Origin: Bacillus sp. CHD6a
Lineage (GTDB): Bacteria > Bacillota > Bacilli > Bacillales > Bacillaceae_I
Assembly (NCBI RefSeq): GCF_001293645.1
Contig: NZ_LBMD01000007.1
Coordinates: 1 to 64,000 of the forward strand
Direction of reading: 5' to 3'
DNA: 64,000 nucleotides
Positions within the stretch are counted from its first letter, which is position 1. The number at the start of each line of letters is the position of its first letter. Under the pieces are notes generated by a model. That model worked only from the letters and a program-made list of their open reading frames with translations, was not told the origin of the DNA and made no database searches. This document shows, one piece after another, positions 24,743-35,340 of this stretch. The position numbers were made by a program, and so were the translations under genes.

Positions 24743-26209
24743 TCAAGCTTCCTTCTGATAACGCAACACCGGCTTACGCGCTGCCAGCGTCTCATCCAAT
24801 CTCTTAATTACGGTCGTATGTGGTGCCTCTTGTACCACTTCCGGATTTTCTTCCGCTTCACGCGCAATCTGAATCATCGCTTCAATGAAGGAATCCAATG
24901 TTTCTTTTGATTCTGTTTCTGTAGGCTCAATCATAATACATTCTTCCACATTCAATGGGAAGTAGATGGTTGGCGGATGGTAGCCAAAGTCAAGCAGGCG
25001 TTTGGCGATATCCAATGTACGAACCCCAAGCTTCTTCTGGCGCTTACCGCTCAATACGAATTCGTGCTTACAATGTCTGTCAAACGGCAGGTCGTAGTGT
25101 TCTGCCAAACGGCGCATCATGTAATTCGCGTTTAGTACGGCATATTCTGTTACTGCTTTCAGACCATCTGGACCCATTGAGCGGATATACGTGTATGCAC
25201 GAACATTAATGCCGAAGTTGCCGTAGAACGGCTTCACGCGGCCGATAGATTCTGGACGATCGTAGTCGAAACCGAACGTGCCGTCTTCTTTTTTCACGAC
25301 TAATGGCTTAGGCAAGTAAGGAATTAAATCCGCTTTAACGCCGACTGGACCGGAACCAGGGCCACCGCCACCGTGAGGACCTGTAAATGTTTTATGCAAG
25401 TTCAAGTGAACCACATCAAAGCCCATGTCTCCAGGACGCGCTTTGCTTAGCACTGCATTCAGGTTCGCTCCGTCATAATAAAGCTTTCCGCCTGCATCAT
25501 GGACAATGCGGGCCATTTCTAAAATATTCTCCTCAAAAAGTCCTAGTGTGTTCGGGTTGGTCAGCATCAAAGCGGCCGTATCTTCCCCTACCACTCTGCG
25601 AAGATCCTCTAAATCTACCAAACCGTTTTCGTTGGATTTTACCGTAATCGTTTCAAGACCAGCGACTGTTGCAGATGCCGGGTTTGTTCCGTGAGCGGAG
25701 TCAGGTACGATAACTTTTGTACGTTTATGATCATTGTTTGCTTCGTGGAAGGCGCGAATCATCATTAGACCTGTCCACTCACCATGGGCTCCGGCAGCAG
25801 GTTGAAGTGTCACTTCGTCCATTCCGGTGATTTCAACCAAGTGCTCTTGTAGGTCGTGCATTAATTCCAATGCACCTTGGACAGTGGACTCATCCTGCAA
25901 CGGGTGAATATGTGCGAAGCCTGGGAATCGAGCTACGTTTTCATTGATTTTGGGGTTATATTTCATCGTACAAGAACCTAGCGGATAGAAACCAGAGTCC
26001 ACACCGTGGTTACGATTACTCAATGCCGTATAGTGACGCATAATATCCAGCTCGGAAACTTCAGGAAGTTCTGGCGCTTCCTCGCGGATGTATTCGCTTG
26101 GGAAAAGTTCTGCTAAATCTACTTCTGGTACATCGTTTTCAGGCAAGCTGTATCCGATACGACCTTCTCTGGACATTTCAAAAATGAGTGGTTGATTTTG
26201 CTTCTTCAT
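24743..26209 (-). CDS. gcvPB: Glycine dehydrogenase (decarboxylating) subunit 2
   Basis: P-protein beta subunit, 488 aa. With GcvPA it decarboxylates glycine and passes aminomethyl to the lipoyl arm of GcvH. The PLP lysine lies in [20 protein letters not shown]. Other motifs are [23 protein letters not shown] and YDGANLNA. The ATG overlaps the gcvPA stop by four bases. Third gene of gcvT-gcvPA-gcvPB. Confidence 0.97.
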   Translation of the reverse strand: MKKQNQPLIFEMSREGRIGYSLPENDVPEVDLAELFPSEYIREEAPELPEVSELDIMRHYTALSNRNHGVDSGFYPLGSCTMKYNPKINENVARFPGFAHIHPLQDESTVQGALELMHDLQEHLVEITGMDEVTLQPAAGAHGEWTGLMMIRAFHEANNDHKRTKVIVPDSAHGTNPASATVAGLETITVKSNENGLVDLEDLRRVVGEDTAALMLTNPNTLGLFEENILEMARIVHDAGGKLYYDGANLNAVLSKARPGDMGFDVVHLNLHKTFTGPHGGGGPGSGPVGVKADLIPYLPKPLVVKKEDGTFGFDYDRPESIGRVKPFYGNFGINVRAYTYIRSMGPDGLKAVTEYAVLNANYMMRRLAEHYDLPFDRHCKHEFVLSGKRQKKLGVRTLDIAKRLLDFGYHPPTIYFPLNVEECIMIEPTETESKETLDSFIEAMIQIAREAEENPEVVQEAPHTTVIKRLDETLAARKPVLRYQKEA

Positions 26210-27552
26210 TGCTGATGAGCCCCCATTTCTCTCGCTAGTGTGTCGATTTCTTCTTTCGTGCGTAACTCTGTAACTGCAAGTAGCATATGGTTTTCTAATT
26301 CAGGATAGTAAGTACCCAAGTCATACCCACCAATTAATCCTTTTTCAAGAAGTTTTCGATTAACTTCTTTAATTGGAGTGGACAGCTTTACAACAAATTC
26401 GTTGAAGAACGGCCCGGTGAATGTTACTTCAATACCTGCTGCTTCTAAAGAGCGCTTAGCATATTGCGCTTTTTGGATGTTTTGTACTGCCATTTCCTTC
26501 ACACCCTTTTTGCCTAGAGCCGTCATGGCAACAGACGCTGCGAGTGCATTCAATGCCTGGTTAGAACAAATGTTGGAAGTCGCTTTATCACGGCGAATAT
26601 GTTGTTCACGTGCTTGCAGAGTCAGAACGAAACCGCGTTGGCCTTCCTCGTCCACTGTTTGTCCTACTAATCTACCAGGAACTTTACGCATTAATTTGGA
26701 TGTTACAGCAAAATAACCACAATGCGGTCCTCCGAATTGAGTCGGGATACCAAATGGTTGCGCATCACCTGTTACGATATCAGCACCAAATTTCCCTGGA
26801 GGTGTCAGCGCACCAAGTGCCAACGGGTTGGAAGAGACAACGAACATTCCCTTTTCTGTATGGGCAATTTTTTCAATTTCTTGCAACGGTTCCACTTGAC
26901 CGAAGAAATTTGGATATTGAACCATGACTGCCGCAACGTCAGACGACATCATTTCTTCTAATGCAGCTACATCGGTTACTCCATTTTTTGTTGGGATTTC
27001 TACCACTTCTACATATTGTCCTTTTGCATAAGAAGTTACCACTGCTTTAGCTTCAGGGTGAACCGCGCCTGAAATAAGAACTTTTTTCTTTTTCGTATGA
27101 CCGCAAGAAAGCATCGCTGCTTCTGCGAAGGCTGTTGGACCGTCATACATAGACGAGTTTGCTACATCCATGCCTGTTAGTTCACAAATCATTGTTTGGA
27201 ATTCAAAGATTGCTTGCAGCTCCCCTTGTGAGATCTCAGGCTGATAAGGTGTGTAGGCTGTATAGAATTCTGAACGGGAGATAACATGGTCTACAATGAC
27301 CGGCATGTAATGATCGTATACGCCAGCACCTAAGAAGGAAGCATGCTTTCGTAAATCTTTATTTTTAGCAGCAAGCTCACTTAACTCGCGCATCAATTCT
27401 GATTCGGATTTTGCTTGTTTAATTTTTAGTTCTCCGTCAAAGCGGACGCTTTCCGGGATGTCTGAAAATAGTTCGTCAATAGACTGTACTCCTATTACTT
27501 GCAGCATTTCCTGAATGTCTTGGTCTGTCATCGGTAAATAACGATGTTTCAT
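26206..27552 (-). CDS. gcvPA: Glycine dehydrogenase (decarboxylating) subunit 1
   Basis: P-protein alpha subunit, 448 aa, the usual length. Motifs include [14 protein letters not shown] at the N-terminus, [36 protein letters not shown] and the end [14 protein letters not shown]. It forms the heterotetramer with GcvPB and lies 18 bp downstream of gcvT, with an overlapping junction to gcvPB. Regulated by the glycine riboswitch ahead of gcvT. Confidence 0.97.
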   Translation of the reverse strand: MKHRYLPMTDQDIQEMLQVIGVQSIDELFSDIPESVRFDGELKIKQAKSESELMRELSELAAKNKDLRKHASFLGAGVYDHYMPVIVDHVISRSEFYTAYTPYQPEISQGELQAIFEFQTMICELTGMDVANSSMYDGPTAFAEAAMLSCGHTKKKKVLISGAVHPEAKAVVTSYAKGQYVEVVEIPTKNGVTDVAALEEMMSSDVAAVMVQYPNFFGQVEPLQEIEKIAHTEKGMFVVSSNPLALGALTPPGKFGADIVTGDAQPFGIPTQFGGPHCGYFAVTSKLMRKVPGRLVGQTVDEEGQRGFVLTLQAREQHIRRDKATSNICSNQALNALAASVAMTALGKKGVKEMAVQNIQKAQYAKRSLEAAGIEVTFTGPFFNEFVVKLSTPIKEVNRKLLEKGLIGGYDLGTYYPELENHMLLAVTELRTKEEIDTLAREMGAHQQ

Positions 27553-27570
27553 GTGAGTTCCCCTCTCCAG

Positions 27571-28674
27571 TTAGTTTTTCGGGCGTTGATAGAATGGTGC
27601 TTTAACCACTTTTGCTTTAAGACGCTTTTTACGAACTTGCACTTCCACTTCTGTTTCAAGATCTGTGAATTCTTTTTTCAAAAGTGCCAGACCGACATTT
27701 TTCTTTAAAGTTGGAGATTGTGTACCAGTTGTTACTTCTCCTATTTGGTCTTCCCCTACAAAAACTTCATAGCCGTGTCGAGGAATACCTTTGTCTATCA
27801 TTTCAATCCCAACGATACTGCGAGGTGCGCCGTTTTCTTTTTGCTCTTTTAAAACTTCTTTGCCGAAGAAATCTTCTTCTTTGTTCGTTTTGACTGCGAA
27901 ACCGATACCAGCTTCAATCGGAGTTATGTCTTTTGAAAGCTCTTGACCGTAAAGAGCAAGCTTTGCTTCAAAACGCAAGGTGTCACGGGAACCTAACCCA
28001 CAAGGAACTAGACCGTCTTCTTTTCCAGCCTCAAGTAACGTGTTCCAAAGTTGAACTGCGTCCTTCTGCTGACAATAAATTTCAAATCCATCTTCTCCTG
28101 TATAACCAGTTCTAGAAACAAGCGCTGAAATACCATCAATATCTACATTTTCTTTAAATTTAAAAAATTTAATTTCTGAAAGGTCTGCGCTAGTAAGTTT
28201 TTGTAAAACTTTCTCGGACACTGGACCTTGAATTGCAAGCTGTGCGATATTCTCTGAGATATTTGTAACTTCTACTTCTTCTATTGCATGGCTTTTTAAC
28301 CAATCGTAATCTTTTTCTATATTGGATGCGTTCACAACAAGCAGGTAATCCTCATCTGCTTTTTTGTAGACTAGAAGATCGTCTACCGTCCCTCCGTCCG
28401 GATAACACATTGCTGTGTATTGTGCACCACCGTCTTTGAGTTTGGAAACGTCATTTGTCATCATTTTCTGTAGGTAAGCAAGACTGTCTTTTCCTTTTAC
28501 TTCAATCTCTCCCATGTGGGAAACATCGAATAAACCGGCTTTTGTTCGAACCGCTTCGTGTTCTTCTTTAATACTTGAAAATTGAACAGGAAGATCCCAT
28601 CCACCAAAATCAATTGTTTTACCACCATGCTCTTTGTACACATCAAACAATGGTGTTTTTTTAAGTTCAGTCAT
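27571..28674 (-). CDS. gcvT: Aminomethyltransferase (glycine cleavage T protein)
   Basis: T-protein of 367 aa. It takes the aminomethyl group from GcvH, releasing ammonia and forming methylene-tetrahydrofolate. Motifs are [15 protein letters not shown], the conserved [11 protein letters not shown] and [12 protein letters not shown], and the C-terminal barrel. The ATG at 28674 ([13 protein letters not shown]) follows GGAGGAG and matches the family; the frame extends nine codons upstream without support. First gene after a tandem glycine riboswitch. Confidence 0.97.
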   Translation of the reverse strand: MTELKKTPLFDVYKEHGGKTIDFGGWDLPVQFSSIKEEHEAVRTKAGLFDVSHMGEIEVKGKDSLAYLQKMMTNDVSKLKDGGAQYTAMCYPDGGTVDDLLVYKKADEDYLLVVNASNIEKDYDWLKSHAIEEVEVTNISENIAQLAIQGPVSEKVLQKLTSADLSEIKFFKFKENVDIDGISALVSRTGYTGEDGFEIYCQQKDAVQLWNTLLEAGKEDGLVPCGLGSRDTLRFEAKLALYGQELSKDITPIEAGIGFAVKTNKEEDFFGKEVLKEQKENGAPRSIVGIEMIDKGIPRHGYEVFVGEDQIGEVTTGTQSPTLKKNVGLALLKKEFTDLETEVEVQVRKKRLKAKVVKAPFYQRPKN

Positions 28675-28741
28675 TACTTTTCTCCTCCTTTTACTAACCA
28701 AAAGAATGTAAACCTACTAGTTTGCCTTTTTGCTCTGTTCC

Positions 28742-28985
28742 AAAAAAGGACAGAGAAACTCCTTTTTCAAAAAAGAGTTCTCTGTCCTTTGCACCTGAAA
28801 GTTTACCTTATGTAGAAGGCTTTCCCCTTTGGTGGTTTATTCTGAATGAATAGGAATAAACGCTCTCCAGAGTTGCGTCCAACAAGAGTCTTTTTGCCTG
28901 AGAGATTCACAGTCATTCTGCTTGCTCCTTCGGCGCTGCCGTATTTTTGAAGGCAGTCTCTCCCCTTGTTCTCATTCGCCATATA
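28742..28985 (-). promoter_or_regulatory. Tandem glycine riboswitch with terminator
   Basis: On the minus strand two aptamers precede gcvT. The first spans about 28985-28870 (GGGGAGAGACTG, GCCGAAGGAGCAAG, AATCTCTCAGGCAAAAAGAC). The second spans about 28869-28795 (CTCTGGAGAGCG, ACCACCAAAGGGGAAAGCC, CTTTCAGGTGCAAAGGACAG). The expression platform is a hairpin GGACAGAGAACTC/GAGTTTCTCTGTCC with a T run at 28742-28790. Glycine should stop termination and turn on gcvT-gcvPA-gcvPB. Bases 28986-29243 hold its promoter and that of divergent yqhH, without a gene. Confidence 0.95.
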
Positions 28986-29243
28986 ATATTTTCTTCAAAC
29001 ATGGTCATACTAATAAAAAGCTACAACATTCATGTTTATATAGCCAGGCAAACTGCCTTAAAAAGCTCACTATTATCCTACCATTAGACAAAGGAATCTG
29101 GCAATATAAAAACACTTATTATTATTATTTTTAAATAGCTAAATGTTCGTGTTTAATCAAGTAGATTATCAATATTTTCTAATGAAAACGCTATCCTTTT
29201 GTAACATACTATAAATTGGATAATTCAGAAAGGATGCACAACA

Positions 29244-30941
29244 ATGAATGTAGAGATTGTTTTTGATAAAGAATGGCAGGACGAACTGTTAAAACGAATG
29301 GAAGATGATGGTCCTTGGGCTAATTACGAACTATTCAAGCTTGCGTTAGAAGTAGAAAATCATCTAAGCATTCCAGAATTTGAAGGGTTGCTTGCTCCTT
29401 CCCACCTGCCACAACTGACTCCACTTCCTCACCAATTGGAAGTTGCCAGAAATGTGGTGGAGGAAATGAACGGGAAAGCCATACTAGCCGATGAAGTGGG
29501 GCTAGGTAAAACCATTGAAGCCGGTCTTATTCTTAAAGAATATATGATTCGAGGTCTAGTGAAGAAGGTATTGATACTCGTACCGGCTTCGCTTGTGTCA
29601 CAATGGGCGGTTGAATTGAATCAGAAATTTTACATCCCTGCTATCGGTCAAAAAAAGAGTTATGTGTGGGAGCAATGTGATGTAGTAGTCTCTTCCATTG
29701 ATACCGCAAAAAGGAGCCCGCACCGTGAAATCATTAATAGCTTAGAGTACGACATGGTAATCATTGATGAGGCTCATAAACTGAAAAATAATAAAACCAA
29801 AAACTATGAATTTGTGCAGAACTTAAAGAAAAAGTTCTGCCTTTTGTTAACAGCCACTCCTATTCAAAATAAAGTGGAAGAGATTTTCAACCTAGTTTCC
29901 CTTCTAAAACCTGGTCACCTTGGGAGCGAGAGTAATTTTACGGAAGTATTCCGTGCAAAAGACAGAAAACTTGAGAATGACGATTATTTAAAAGAACTCG
30001 TCAATAAAGTGATGATTCGAAACAGGCGCGGGGATACGGGAATTGATTGGCCTAAACGCAATGTGGAGTCTTGTATCATTGAATTTTCTAAAGAGGAACA
30101 GGACCTTTATGATGCCATTAACCAGCTAAAGACAGATCCTTATGTGCCGATTACTAGTCAATTCTCCATCATGACCTTACAGCGGGAAGCATGCAGCAGC
30201 AGGGAAGCCGTTTACTATACCGTTAAAAACATGATTGAACGCAAGCAACAAGAAAATCCACATTATCAACCTTCACAAGGGCTTTTGAACATTTTTGAAA
30301 AAATTGATTTGGTTGGACGTAACTCTAAGGCAGAAAAGGTTTTAGAGCTAATTAGAAAAGTAAATGACAAGGTCATTATTTTCACCGAATATAGAGCAAC
30401 TCAAATGTATCTTCAATGGTTCTTAAAGCAAAATGGTATCACGTCTGTTCCTTTTCGTGGTGGCTTCAAAAGAGGCAAAAAGGATTGGATGAGAGAACTG
30501 TTTAAAAATCATGTGCAAGTACTGATTGCGACAGAAGCCGGTGGCGAGGGAATCAACCTTCAATTCTGCAACCATATTATTAACTACGACCTACCTTGGA
30601 ACCCTATGAGACTTGAACAGCGTATTGGCCGGATTCACAGGCTTGGACAAGAGCGTGATGTGAATATCTATAATTTTGCCACAAGCAACACTGTCGAGGA
30701 ACATATTTTGAAGCTTCTTTATGAGAAAATCAACCTGTTTGAACGAGTCATTGGGGAGCTTGACGATATCTTGACGAAAATGGAAATCAAGAATTTAGAA
30801 GAGCACATACAAGATATCATGCTTCATTCCAAATCAGAGGGTGAAATGAAGATAAAGATGGAGAACCTCTCCTCTATTATTGAGTTTGCCGATCAGATGA
30901 AAAAGGAGGAAGGCCCACATGCAGCAGCGGGAAATTCATAG
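29244..30941 (+). CDS. yqhH: SNF2-family helicase YqhH
   Basis: DEAD/SNF2-type ATPase of 565 aa. Motif I is ADEVGLGKTIEAGLIL, motif II IIDEAHKLKN, motif III LLTATPIQN; the C-terminal lobe has IIFTEYRATQ, ATEAGGEGINLQFC and RIGRIHRLGQ. These belong to the RapA/SNF2 group that moves along double-stranded DNA. A site AGAAAGGATG precedes the ATG. It overlaps yqhG by 23 bp, so the two products may cooperate. Target unknown. Confidence 0.93.
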   Translation: MNVEIVFDKEWQDELLKRMEDDGPWANYELFKLALEVENHLSIPEFEGLLAPSHLPQLTPLPHQLEVARNVVEEMNGKAILADEVGLGKTIEAGLILKEYMIRGLVKKVLILVPASLVSQWAVELNQKFYIPAIGQKKSYVWEQCDVVVSSIDTAKRSPHREIINSLEYDMVIIDEAHKLKNNKTKNYEFVQNLKKKFCLLLTATPIQNKVEEIFNLVSLLKPGHLGSESNFTEVFRAKDRKLENDDYLKELVNKVMIRNRRGDTGIDWPKRNVESCIIEFSKEEQDLYDAINQLKTDPYVPITSQFSIMTLQREACSSREAVYYTVKNMIERKQQENPHYQPSQGLLNIFEKIDLVGRNSKAEKVLELIRKVNDKVIIFTEYRATQMYLQWFLKQNGITSVPFRGGFKRGKKDWMRELFKNHVQVLIATEAGGEGINLQFCNHIINYDLPWNPMRLEQRIGRIHRLGQERDVNIYNFATSNTVEEHILKLLYEKINLFERVIGELDDILTKMEIKNLEEHIQDIMLHSKSEGEMKIKMENLSSIIEFADQMKKEEGPHAAAGNS

Positions 30942-31737
30942 ATTTTTGGAGCGCTATTTTACGGCAAACAGCTGTGAAATAGTCGAGAACACGAACAGCC
31001 ATCTTGCCGTGCAATTGACCATTGATATGGACAAAGAGCTAATGAACCGTCCATTCTATTGGCACTATCTAGAAAAAACGGGCGGAGTACCGAATCCAAT
31101 GAAAATGACATTGATTACGGACAGCAACAAGGCACCTGAAGAATTAAAAGGGGATCATGTCCATTTTGGCTCTCCACGTATGCATCAAATTTTCGAATCT
31201 ACGAAAAGTCTTGCAGGGTATATTCGTCTGTATGAAAACATTCCTTCTCATAACGGTGCAGGCCATCTTCCCCTCCATCCTTGGTTAAATGTAAATATGA
31301 AAGTAAGTTATCAATGTGACCGCAAGAAGGACGTTATAATGTCACTTGGTATCCATCTGATTACAGGTACGATTGTAGAAAAATTCCAAGAAGAAGTGGG
31401 AAAGATCAATCTGACACCTAAAATTCCTGATTTTTGTTTTACCATGACTCCGATTATTAAGCCCGCAAGTGGCCTTACTAGACTTGAGCATTATGTAAAT
31501 GGATTTATTGCAAGTGAAGATCATCAATGGGCCGAAGATGCGCGGAAAAGATGGAATCAAGATCTCCAGCTTTTGACACATTTTTATGAGGATGATGATG
31601 AAAAACCAGAAGCCTATGAAACAGAAAAAAAAGCCCTTCAAGAGCAATATGAACCGAAAATACATGTAACAATCATTAACGGTGGGCTCTTCTATATGGG
31701 TCCTAATTTTATCAATGACATACACAGTGGTAGATAA
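30919..31737 (+). CDS. yqhG: YqhG family protein
   Basis: Protein of 272 aa, always seen beside yqhH in Bacillus. Conserved stretches are MNRPFYWHYLEKTGGVPNP, FGSPRMHQIF and LHPWLNVNMKVSYQCD. No membrane helix or known catalytic motif. Its strong AGGAGG lies inside the end of yqhH, indicating translational coupling. A role with the helicase is inferred from context only. Confidence 0.9.
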   Translation: MQQREIHRFLERYFTANSCEIVENTNSHLAVQLTIDMDKELMNRPFYWHYLEKTGGVPNPMKMTLITDSNKAPEELKGDHVHFGSPRMHQIFESTKSLAGYIRLYENIPSHNGAGHLPLHPWLNVNMKVSYQCDRKKDVIMSLGIHLITGTIVEKFQEEVGKINLTPKIPDFCFTMTPIIKPASGLTRLEHYVNGFIASEDHQWAEDARKRWNQDLQLLTHFYEDDDEKPEAYETEKKALQEQYEPKIHVTIINGGLFYMGPNFINDIHSGR

Positions 31738-31757
31738 GGCTACCATTGTGTATGTTT

Positions 31758-32060
31758 TTAACTTAAATAATAGTATATCCAGTACATATGTAGGACTGTG
31801 ACAATGCTATATCCACATACGGCAGTAAGGCAGACCACTTTAAGTAGGTTTGACTTGAGTTTTAGGTTGTGTTTTATGAAAAAGAGTAAAATTGCGGAAA
31901 CTCCAAGTTTAAAGAGTAAAAATAAGGAAGGACTTGTCTCATAGAGGGATTCCATTAGGGGGTTGCCTTCATTAATTAATTGAAAGTGCAGGCCAAAATA
32001 GGTAGCAACTCCATCAAATATGTTTAATAGCAGCAGTGCAATTAATAGCTTTTTAACCAT
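31758..32060 (-). CDS. DUF5658-type membrane protein
   Basis: Small membrane protein of 100 aa with three helices: about residues 4-22 (LLIALLLLNIFDGVATYF), 44-62 and 74-95. The first carries the D..AT pattern and is followed by INEGNPLM, typical of DUF5658. The internal ATG at 32060 is chosen, behind GAGGTG, since upstream codons cross non-membrane sequence. Convergent with yqhG. Function unknown. Confidence 0.8.
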   Translation of the reverse strand: MVKKLLIALLLLNIFDGVATYFGLHFQLINEGNPLMESLYETSPSLFLLFKLGVSAILLFFIKHNLKLKSNLLKVVCLTAVCGYSIVTVLHMYWIYYYLS

Positions 32061-32160
32061 CCCACACCTCGCCTGTTCTCTTATAAGAACTATTATACCC
32101 AAAATTTTCTCAATAATACAAGTATATAGTTCTTTTTTGAGAACGAAGTTGAGCGGGAAT

Positions 32161-32202
32161 AAAAAAAAGAGCGAGTCTATAGGTAACAAACTAGACTCAC
32201 TC
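32161..32202 (-). terminator. Terminator of the AraC-family gene
   Basis: GAGcGAGTCTA (32169-32179) pairs with TAGACTCaCTC (32192-32202), then a minus-strand run of eight T. It lies just past the stop at 32211. Confidence 0.9.
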
Positions 32203-32210
32203 ACTTTTAT

Positions 32211-33077
32211 TTATTTTATCGGTATCCAAATCTCCGAGTATAGGTCTGGATTCGAAGGGTCTTCGTCTGTGTACAATTCAAAATCCGGTGCTCCTGAATG
32301 TTCGTAGCTGTTAGATGGGAACCACTCTGAGAAGATACGCTTCCAAGTATCTTGCATGGCGTGCGGCATAGGTCCGTGTACTTCAAAGACTACCCATTTT
32401 GATGCAGGAATCTCCATTTTCTCCAACTCTTCTGGTATCTCCCCTTCTACAGAAGTAGCCACCCAATAGTCCATAACTTGATCCGACTTCATCTCTTCCG
32501 TTGTACCTTCGCACACACCGAGTACACCTTTAATGGAACCATTATTCAATGCAAACAGCTTATCTGTGAAACCTTCTGCATTCACATCCTGCCAAAACTT
32601 CGGGATGTCCCTAGACTGCTCATCATTAGCACATGAAAATCTTCTTTTTTTCCCAGCCACTGTAAATGCCTCTTTGTTCACTACACTATACTTCATCGGT
32701 TCTGCCCCTTCCAATGTCACCTGGATCACCAGGCGGTTATAAGTTTGCAGCTTCCCTTCATGCTTCCGCACTTCTGTTGGAGAAGTACCATGTTGCCTTC
32801 GGAATGCCTTCGTGAAAGCCTCAGGAGTGTCGTAACCATATTTGTAGGCGATATCGATGATCTTGTTGTCTGTTGTAAGCAATTCCTGTGCAGCAAGTGT
32901 CAACCTTCTTCTTCTCATATACTCTGCAACCGATGTATCCGTCAACAAACCGAATGTGCGTTGAAAATGAAAGGAAGAAACATTTGCATGTCTAGCTATA
33001 TCCCCAATCGTAATGTCTTCTGTCAGGTTCTTTTCCATATATTCGATTGCCAGCTGAATCGACTCTACCAACGCCAT
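32211..33077 (-). CDS. AraC-family regulator with GyrI-like domain
   Basis: Regulator of 288 aa. Two helix-turn-helix motifs fill residues 5-105 (ITIGDIARHANVSSFHFQRTF and IIDIAYKYGYDTPEAFTKAF), followed by a GyrI/Rob-type ligand-binding domain (about 130-288: KYSVVNKEAFTVAGKKRRF, WVVFEVHGPMP, EIWIPIK). Such proteins often sense drugs or small hydrophobic compounds. Own terminator downstream. The next three genes read the same way and are 12-30 bp apart. Target genes unknown. Confidence 0.9.
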   Translation of the reverse strand: MALVESIQLAIEYMEKNLTEDITIGDIARHANVSSFHFQRTFGLLTDTSVAEYMRRRRLTLAAQELLTTDNKIIDIAYKYGYDTPEAFTKAFRRQHGTSPTEVRKHEGKLQTYNRLVIQVTLEGAEPMKYSVVNKEAFTVAGKKRRFSCANDEQSRDIPKFWQDVNAEGFTDKLFALNNGSIKGVLGVCEGTTEEMKSDQVMDYWVATSVEGEIPEELEKMEIPASKWVVFEVHGPMPHAMQDTWKRIFSEWFPSNSYEHSGAPDFELYTDEDPSNPDLYSEIWIPIK

Positions 33078-33104
33078 ATTACCTCACCCCTTATGTCTAT
33101 CCTA

Positions 33105-33572
33105 TCAGCGTGAACAATTGATTTCCTGTTCGTTTGTGCTATGTTTTGGCAGGTTTCTTAATCGATCTGCTTCTCTAATATTGTCATGTAAATAGGATTC
33201 TGTTTTAGGATGGTTCACTATGTCATCCGTCGTCATCCAATGAACAGCCTCCACCTCATCCGGACTCTTCGGATAGGGCTCGCCACTTTGCCATTCACAC
33301 AAGAATACGATGTCTACAACTTCCCGGCCATCCGGTAAAACAAAAGAAGTATTTCGGACATACGTCGTGTTATCATGAACGCTGATACCCACTTCCTCCA
33401 TTAACTCACGTCTCAAAGTCCGCTCCAAAATATTGGAAGAAGCACCCTCTTGATCAACCGTCCCGCCAACAAAGGAAAGCAGCCCACCTGCATGCTCCTC
33501 CTTGCGACTCCGCTCAATCATTAACCATTTGTCCCCTCTGTACACAGCACCCTCTACATTAATGAAAAACAT
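33105..33572 (-). CDS. NUDIX hydrolase
   Basis: Protein of 155 aa with a NUDIX box: GGTVDQEG, then LRRELMEEVGI, matching the GX5EX7REUXEEXGU pattern with a small shift before it. Such enzymes hydrolyse nucleoside diphosphates linked to another group; substrate not predictable here. It lies 12 bp after the methyltransferase gene and 27 bp before the AraC gene, so probably in one operon. Confidence 0.85.
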   Translation of the reverse strand: MFFINVEGAVYRGDKWLMIERSRKEEHAGGLLSFVGGTVDQEGASSNILERTLRRELMEEVGISVHDNTTYVRNTSFVLPDGREVVDIVFLCEWQSGEPYPKSPDEVEAVHWMTTDDIVNHPKTESYLHDNIREADRLRNLPKHSTNEQEINCSR

Positions 33573-33584
33573 CTCTAATCCCCC

Positions 33585-34337
33585 TTATTTTCTGGCTTTA
33601 ATAATTAGTGTCGATGGAAACCTGCGAGTTTTGTAAAGAGAATAGTAGCGGTCAGATACAGGAGCGTCCTCATCTTTAAAACGTGCACCCTCCTCACTTT
33701 CCACTACTTTCTCAATAGTAAAGCCCGCTTCAATTAATTCGTTTATGTAGGTTGCCAGTTTTCGAGTGTGAATAGTCATTGGTGCATCTTCCCCTTTAAA
33801 TTTTTCAAAGGTGTGTAGCCCTTCATGCTGATATGAGCCGCCTAAAGTCATGACACCATTTTCGCTCCTAATATGAGCGTACAATGGGTGATCCCAGCTG
33901 AAAAGGAAACTTCCTCCTTTTTTCAGATAAGAATGGATTAAATGTAAGGTTGTCTTCAAATCCGTCGTCCATCCCAACGCATAGATGGAATAAACACAAT
34001 CAAAATAATCTTTAGGAAGGGCAGTTTCCAGTTCCATCGGTGCACAAAATAAGTGAGGTTCCAGGCCTTGAAGAGTCCTTTCTGCAACTGATTTTTGCTC
34101 GGAGGAAAGGTCCACTCCCCACAGTTCACTTACACCTTTTTCCTCCGCCATGTACTTTAAAGAATGACCACTTCCAAACCCGATATCCAACACCTTTTTG
34201 TTTTGTAAATCATCCAAAAGCTTCAATTCATCTTCAGTTTGACTGAAAGGCCCGTAACTAGGAAGGGCGTCCACCCCGTTGAAATAATGGGCGACCTTGT
34301 CCCAGCTTTTGCGATTACTTTCTAATAGTTGATTCAT
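33585..34337 (-). CDS. Class I SAM-dependent methyltransferase
   Basis: Protein of 250 aa. Motif I is VLDIGFGSGHSLKYMA, followed by ELWGVDLSSEQ (acidic ribose-binding residue) and YFDCVYSIYALGW (post-motif). The start MNQLLESNRKSWDKVAHYFN is typical for small-molecule methyltransferases. It starts two bases after the acetyltransferase gene ends. Substrate unknown. Confidence 0.87.
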   Translation of the reverse strand: MNQLLESNRKSWDKVAHYFNGVDALPSYGPFSQTEDELKLLDDLQNKKVLDIGFGSGHSLKYMAEEKGVSELWGVDLSSEQKSVAERTLQGLEPHLFCAPMELETALPKDYFDCVYSIYALGWTTDLKTTLHLIHSYLKKGGSFLFSWDHPLYAHIRSENGVMTLGGSYQHEGLHTFEKFKGEDAPMTIHTRKLATYINELIEAGFTIEKVVESEEGARFKDEDAPVSDRYYSLYKTRRFPSTLIIKARK

Positions 34338-34339
34338 CT

Positions 34340-35251
34340 CTATTCCCCCTTTATATCTTTAATAAAAGCGATTAATCTGCTTGATTCCTTAAAGCCCATC
34401 CCAATGTGGAAATCATAGCTTACATGATTGTCCAAGTGGATGTCCGATCCGATTTGTTTGCAGCCTTTCTTTTTAAGCCACTGTTCTCCTACCTGCACCA
34501 GCTTTGCAGAGTACCCTTTCCTTCTGTACTGTGGCTTCACATATACCCCTTCTATGTACCCTGTCGGTGATGATTCCGTTCCTTCCACATAATCCATTCT
34601 GATAGAAAGATGGATAAAGGAAACAAACTCGGAACCTAAGCGGTAAAATAAAATCTTGTCCCGATTGGAAGCCATCATCTCATGAAAAGACTCATAGAGT
34701 TCTTCCTTCGTGCTTTCCGGCCAGAGGTCTAACGCCATTTCGGTGTAGTGCTCTTTATGAGCGGTCAAAGCTTCTACTATATTAGGATCCTCGGTATCAT
34801 CTTGTGTTTTTAGTTCTAATCTTGCCAGTTGCTCTCCCCATGAAGCCATCTCTGTTTCTACAAAACCAGCATTCTCATACATCTTTTTCGCTAAGTGGTT
34901 TTTTGGTTCAAAGCCAAGCACGACATAAGGAATACCTGTGGAGTTTGTGTATCTTATGTCCTCGAGCACTTCATAAAGAGCAGACTTTCCATATCCTTTC
35001 CCTTGCGATTTTTCATCTATCATTAAACGGTAGATCCAGTAGTTCCCGTCATCCGCGTCAATACCATACATCGTAAAACCAACCATTTCCTCTTCCACAT
35101 AAACTCCCATTGCCTTAAATTCAGGTAAGAACTGCACTTGCGCAAGGGAATACAGATTCGATGCGACGAAGTTTTGTTGGTTCTCTGATACTTTTAATTG
35201 AATTGCCTTCTGCCAGTTTTCAGCTGTTATTTCTCGTAGTGTAATTTTCAT
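34340..35251 (-). CDS. Two-domain GNAT acetyltransferase, second half AAC(6')-like
   Basis: Protein of 303 aa with two GNAT folds. Residues 1-150 resemble BltD/SpeG-type spermidine acetyltransferases (YRLMIDEKSQGKGYGKSAL is the acetyl-CoA loop; KKMYENAGFVETE follows). Residues 165-303 resemble aminoglycoside 6'-N-acetyltransferases: MALDLWPESTKEELYESF, SIRMDYVEGTESSPTGYIEG, VKPQYRRKGYSAKLV and a HIGMGFKE end. The substrate of either half is not proven; drug acetylation is possible. First gene of the acetyltransferase-methyltransferase-NUDIX set. Confidence 0.85.
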   Translation of the reverse strand: MKITLREITAENWQKAIQLKVSENQQNFVASNLYSLAQVQFLPEFKAMGVYVEEEMVGFTMYGIDADDGNYWIYRLMIDEKSQGKGYGKSALYEVLEDIRYTNSTGIPYVVLGFEPKNHLAKKMYENAGFVETEMASWGEQLARLELKTQDDTEDPNIVEALTAHKEHYTEMALDLWPESTKEELYESFHEMMASNRDKILFYRLGSEFVSFIHLSIRMDYVEGTESSPTGYIEGVYVKPQYRRKGYSAKLVQVGEQWLKKKGCKQIGSDIHLDNHVSYDFHIGMGFKESSRLIAFIKDIKGE

Positions 35252-35340
35252 GATTTTGTCCCTCTTCTATTTTTTAATATCGTTTCATAACAGTAGAATA
35301 GTGTGGATTTCCTCATTATCTTTAATAAAGGGTGATCGAG

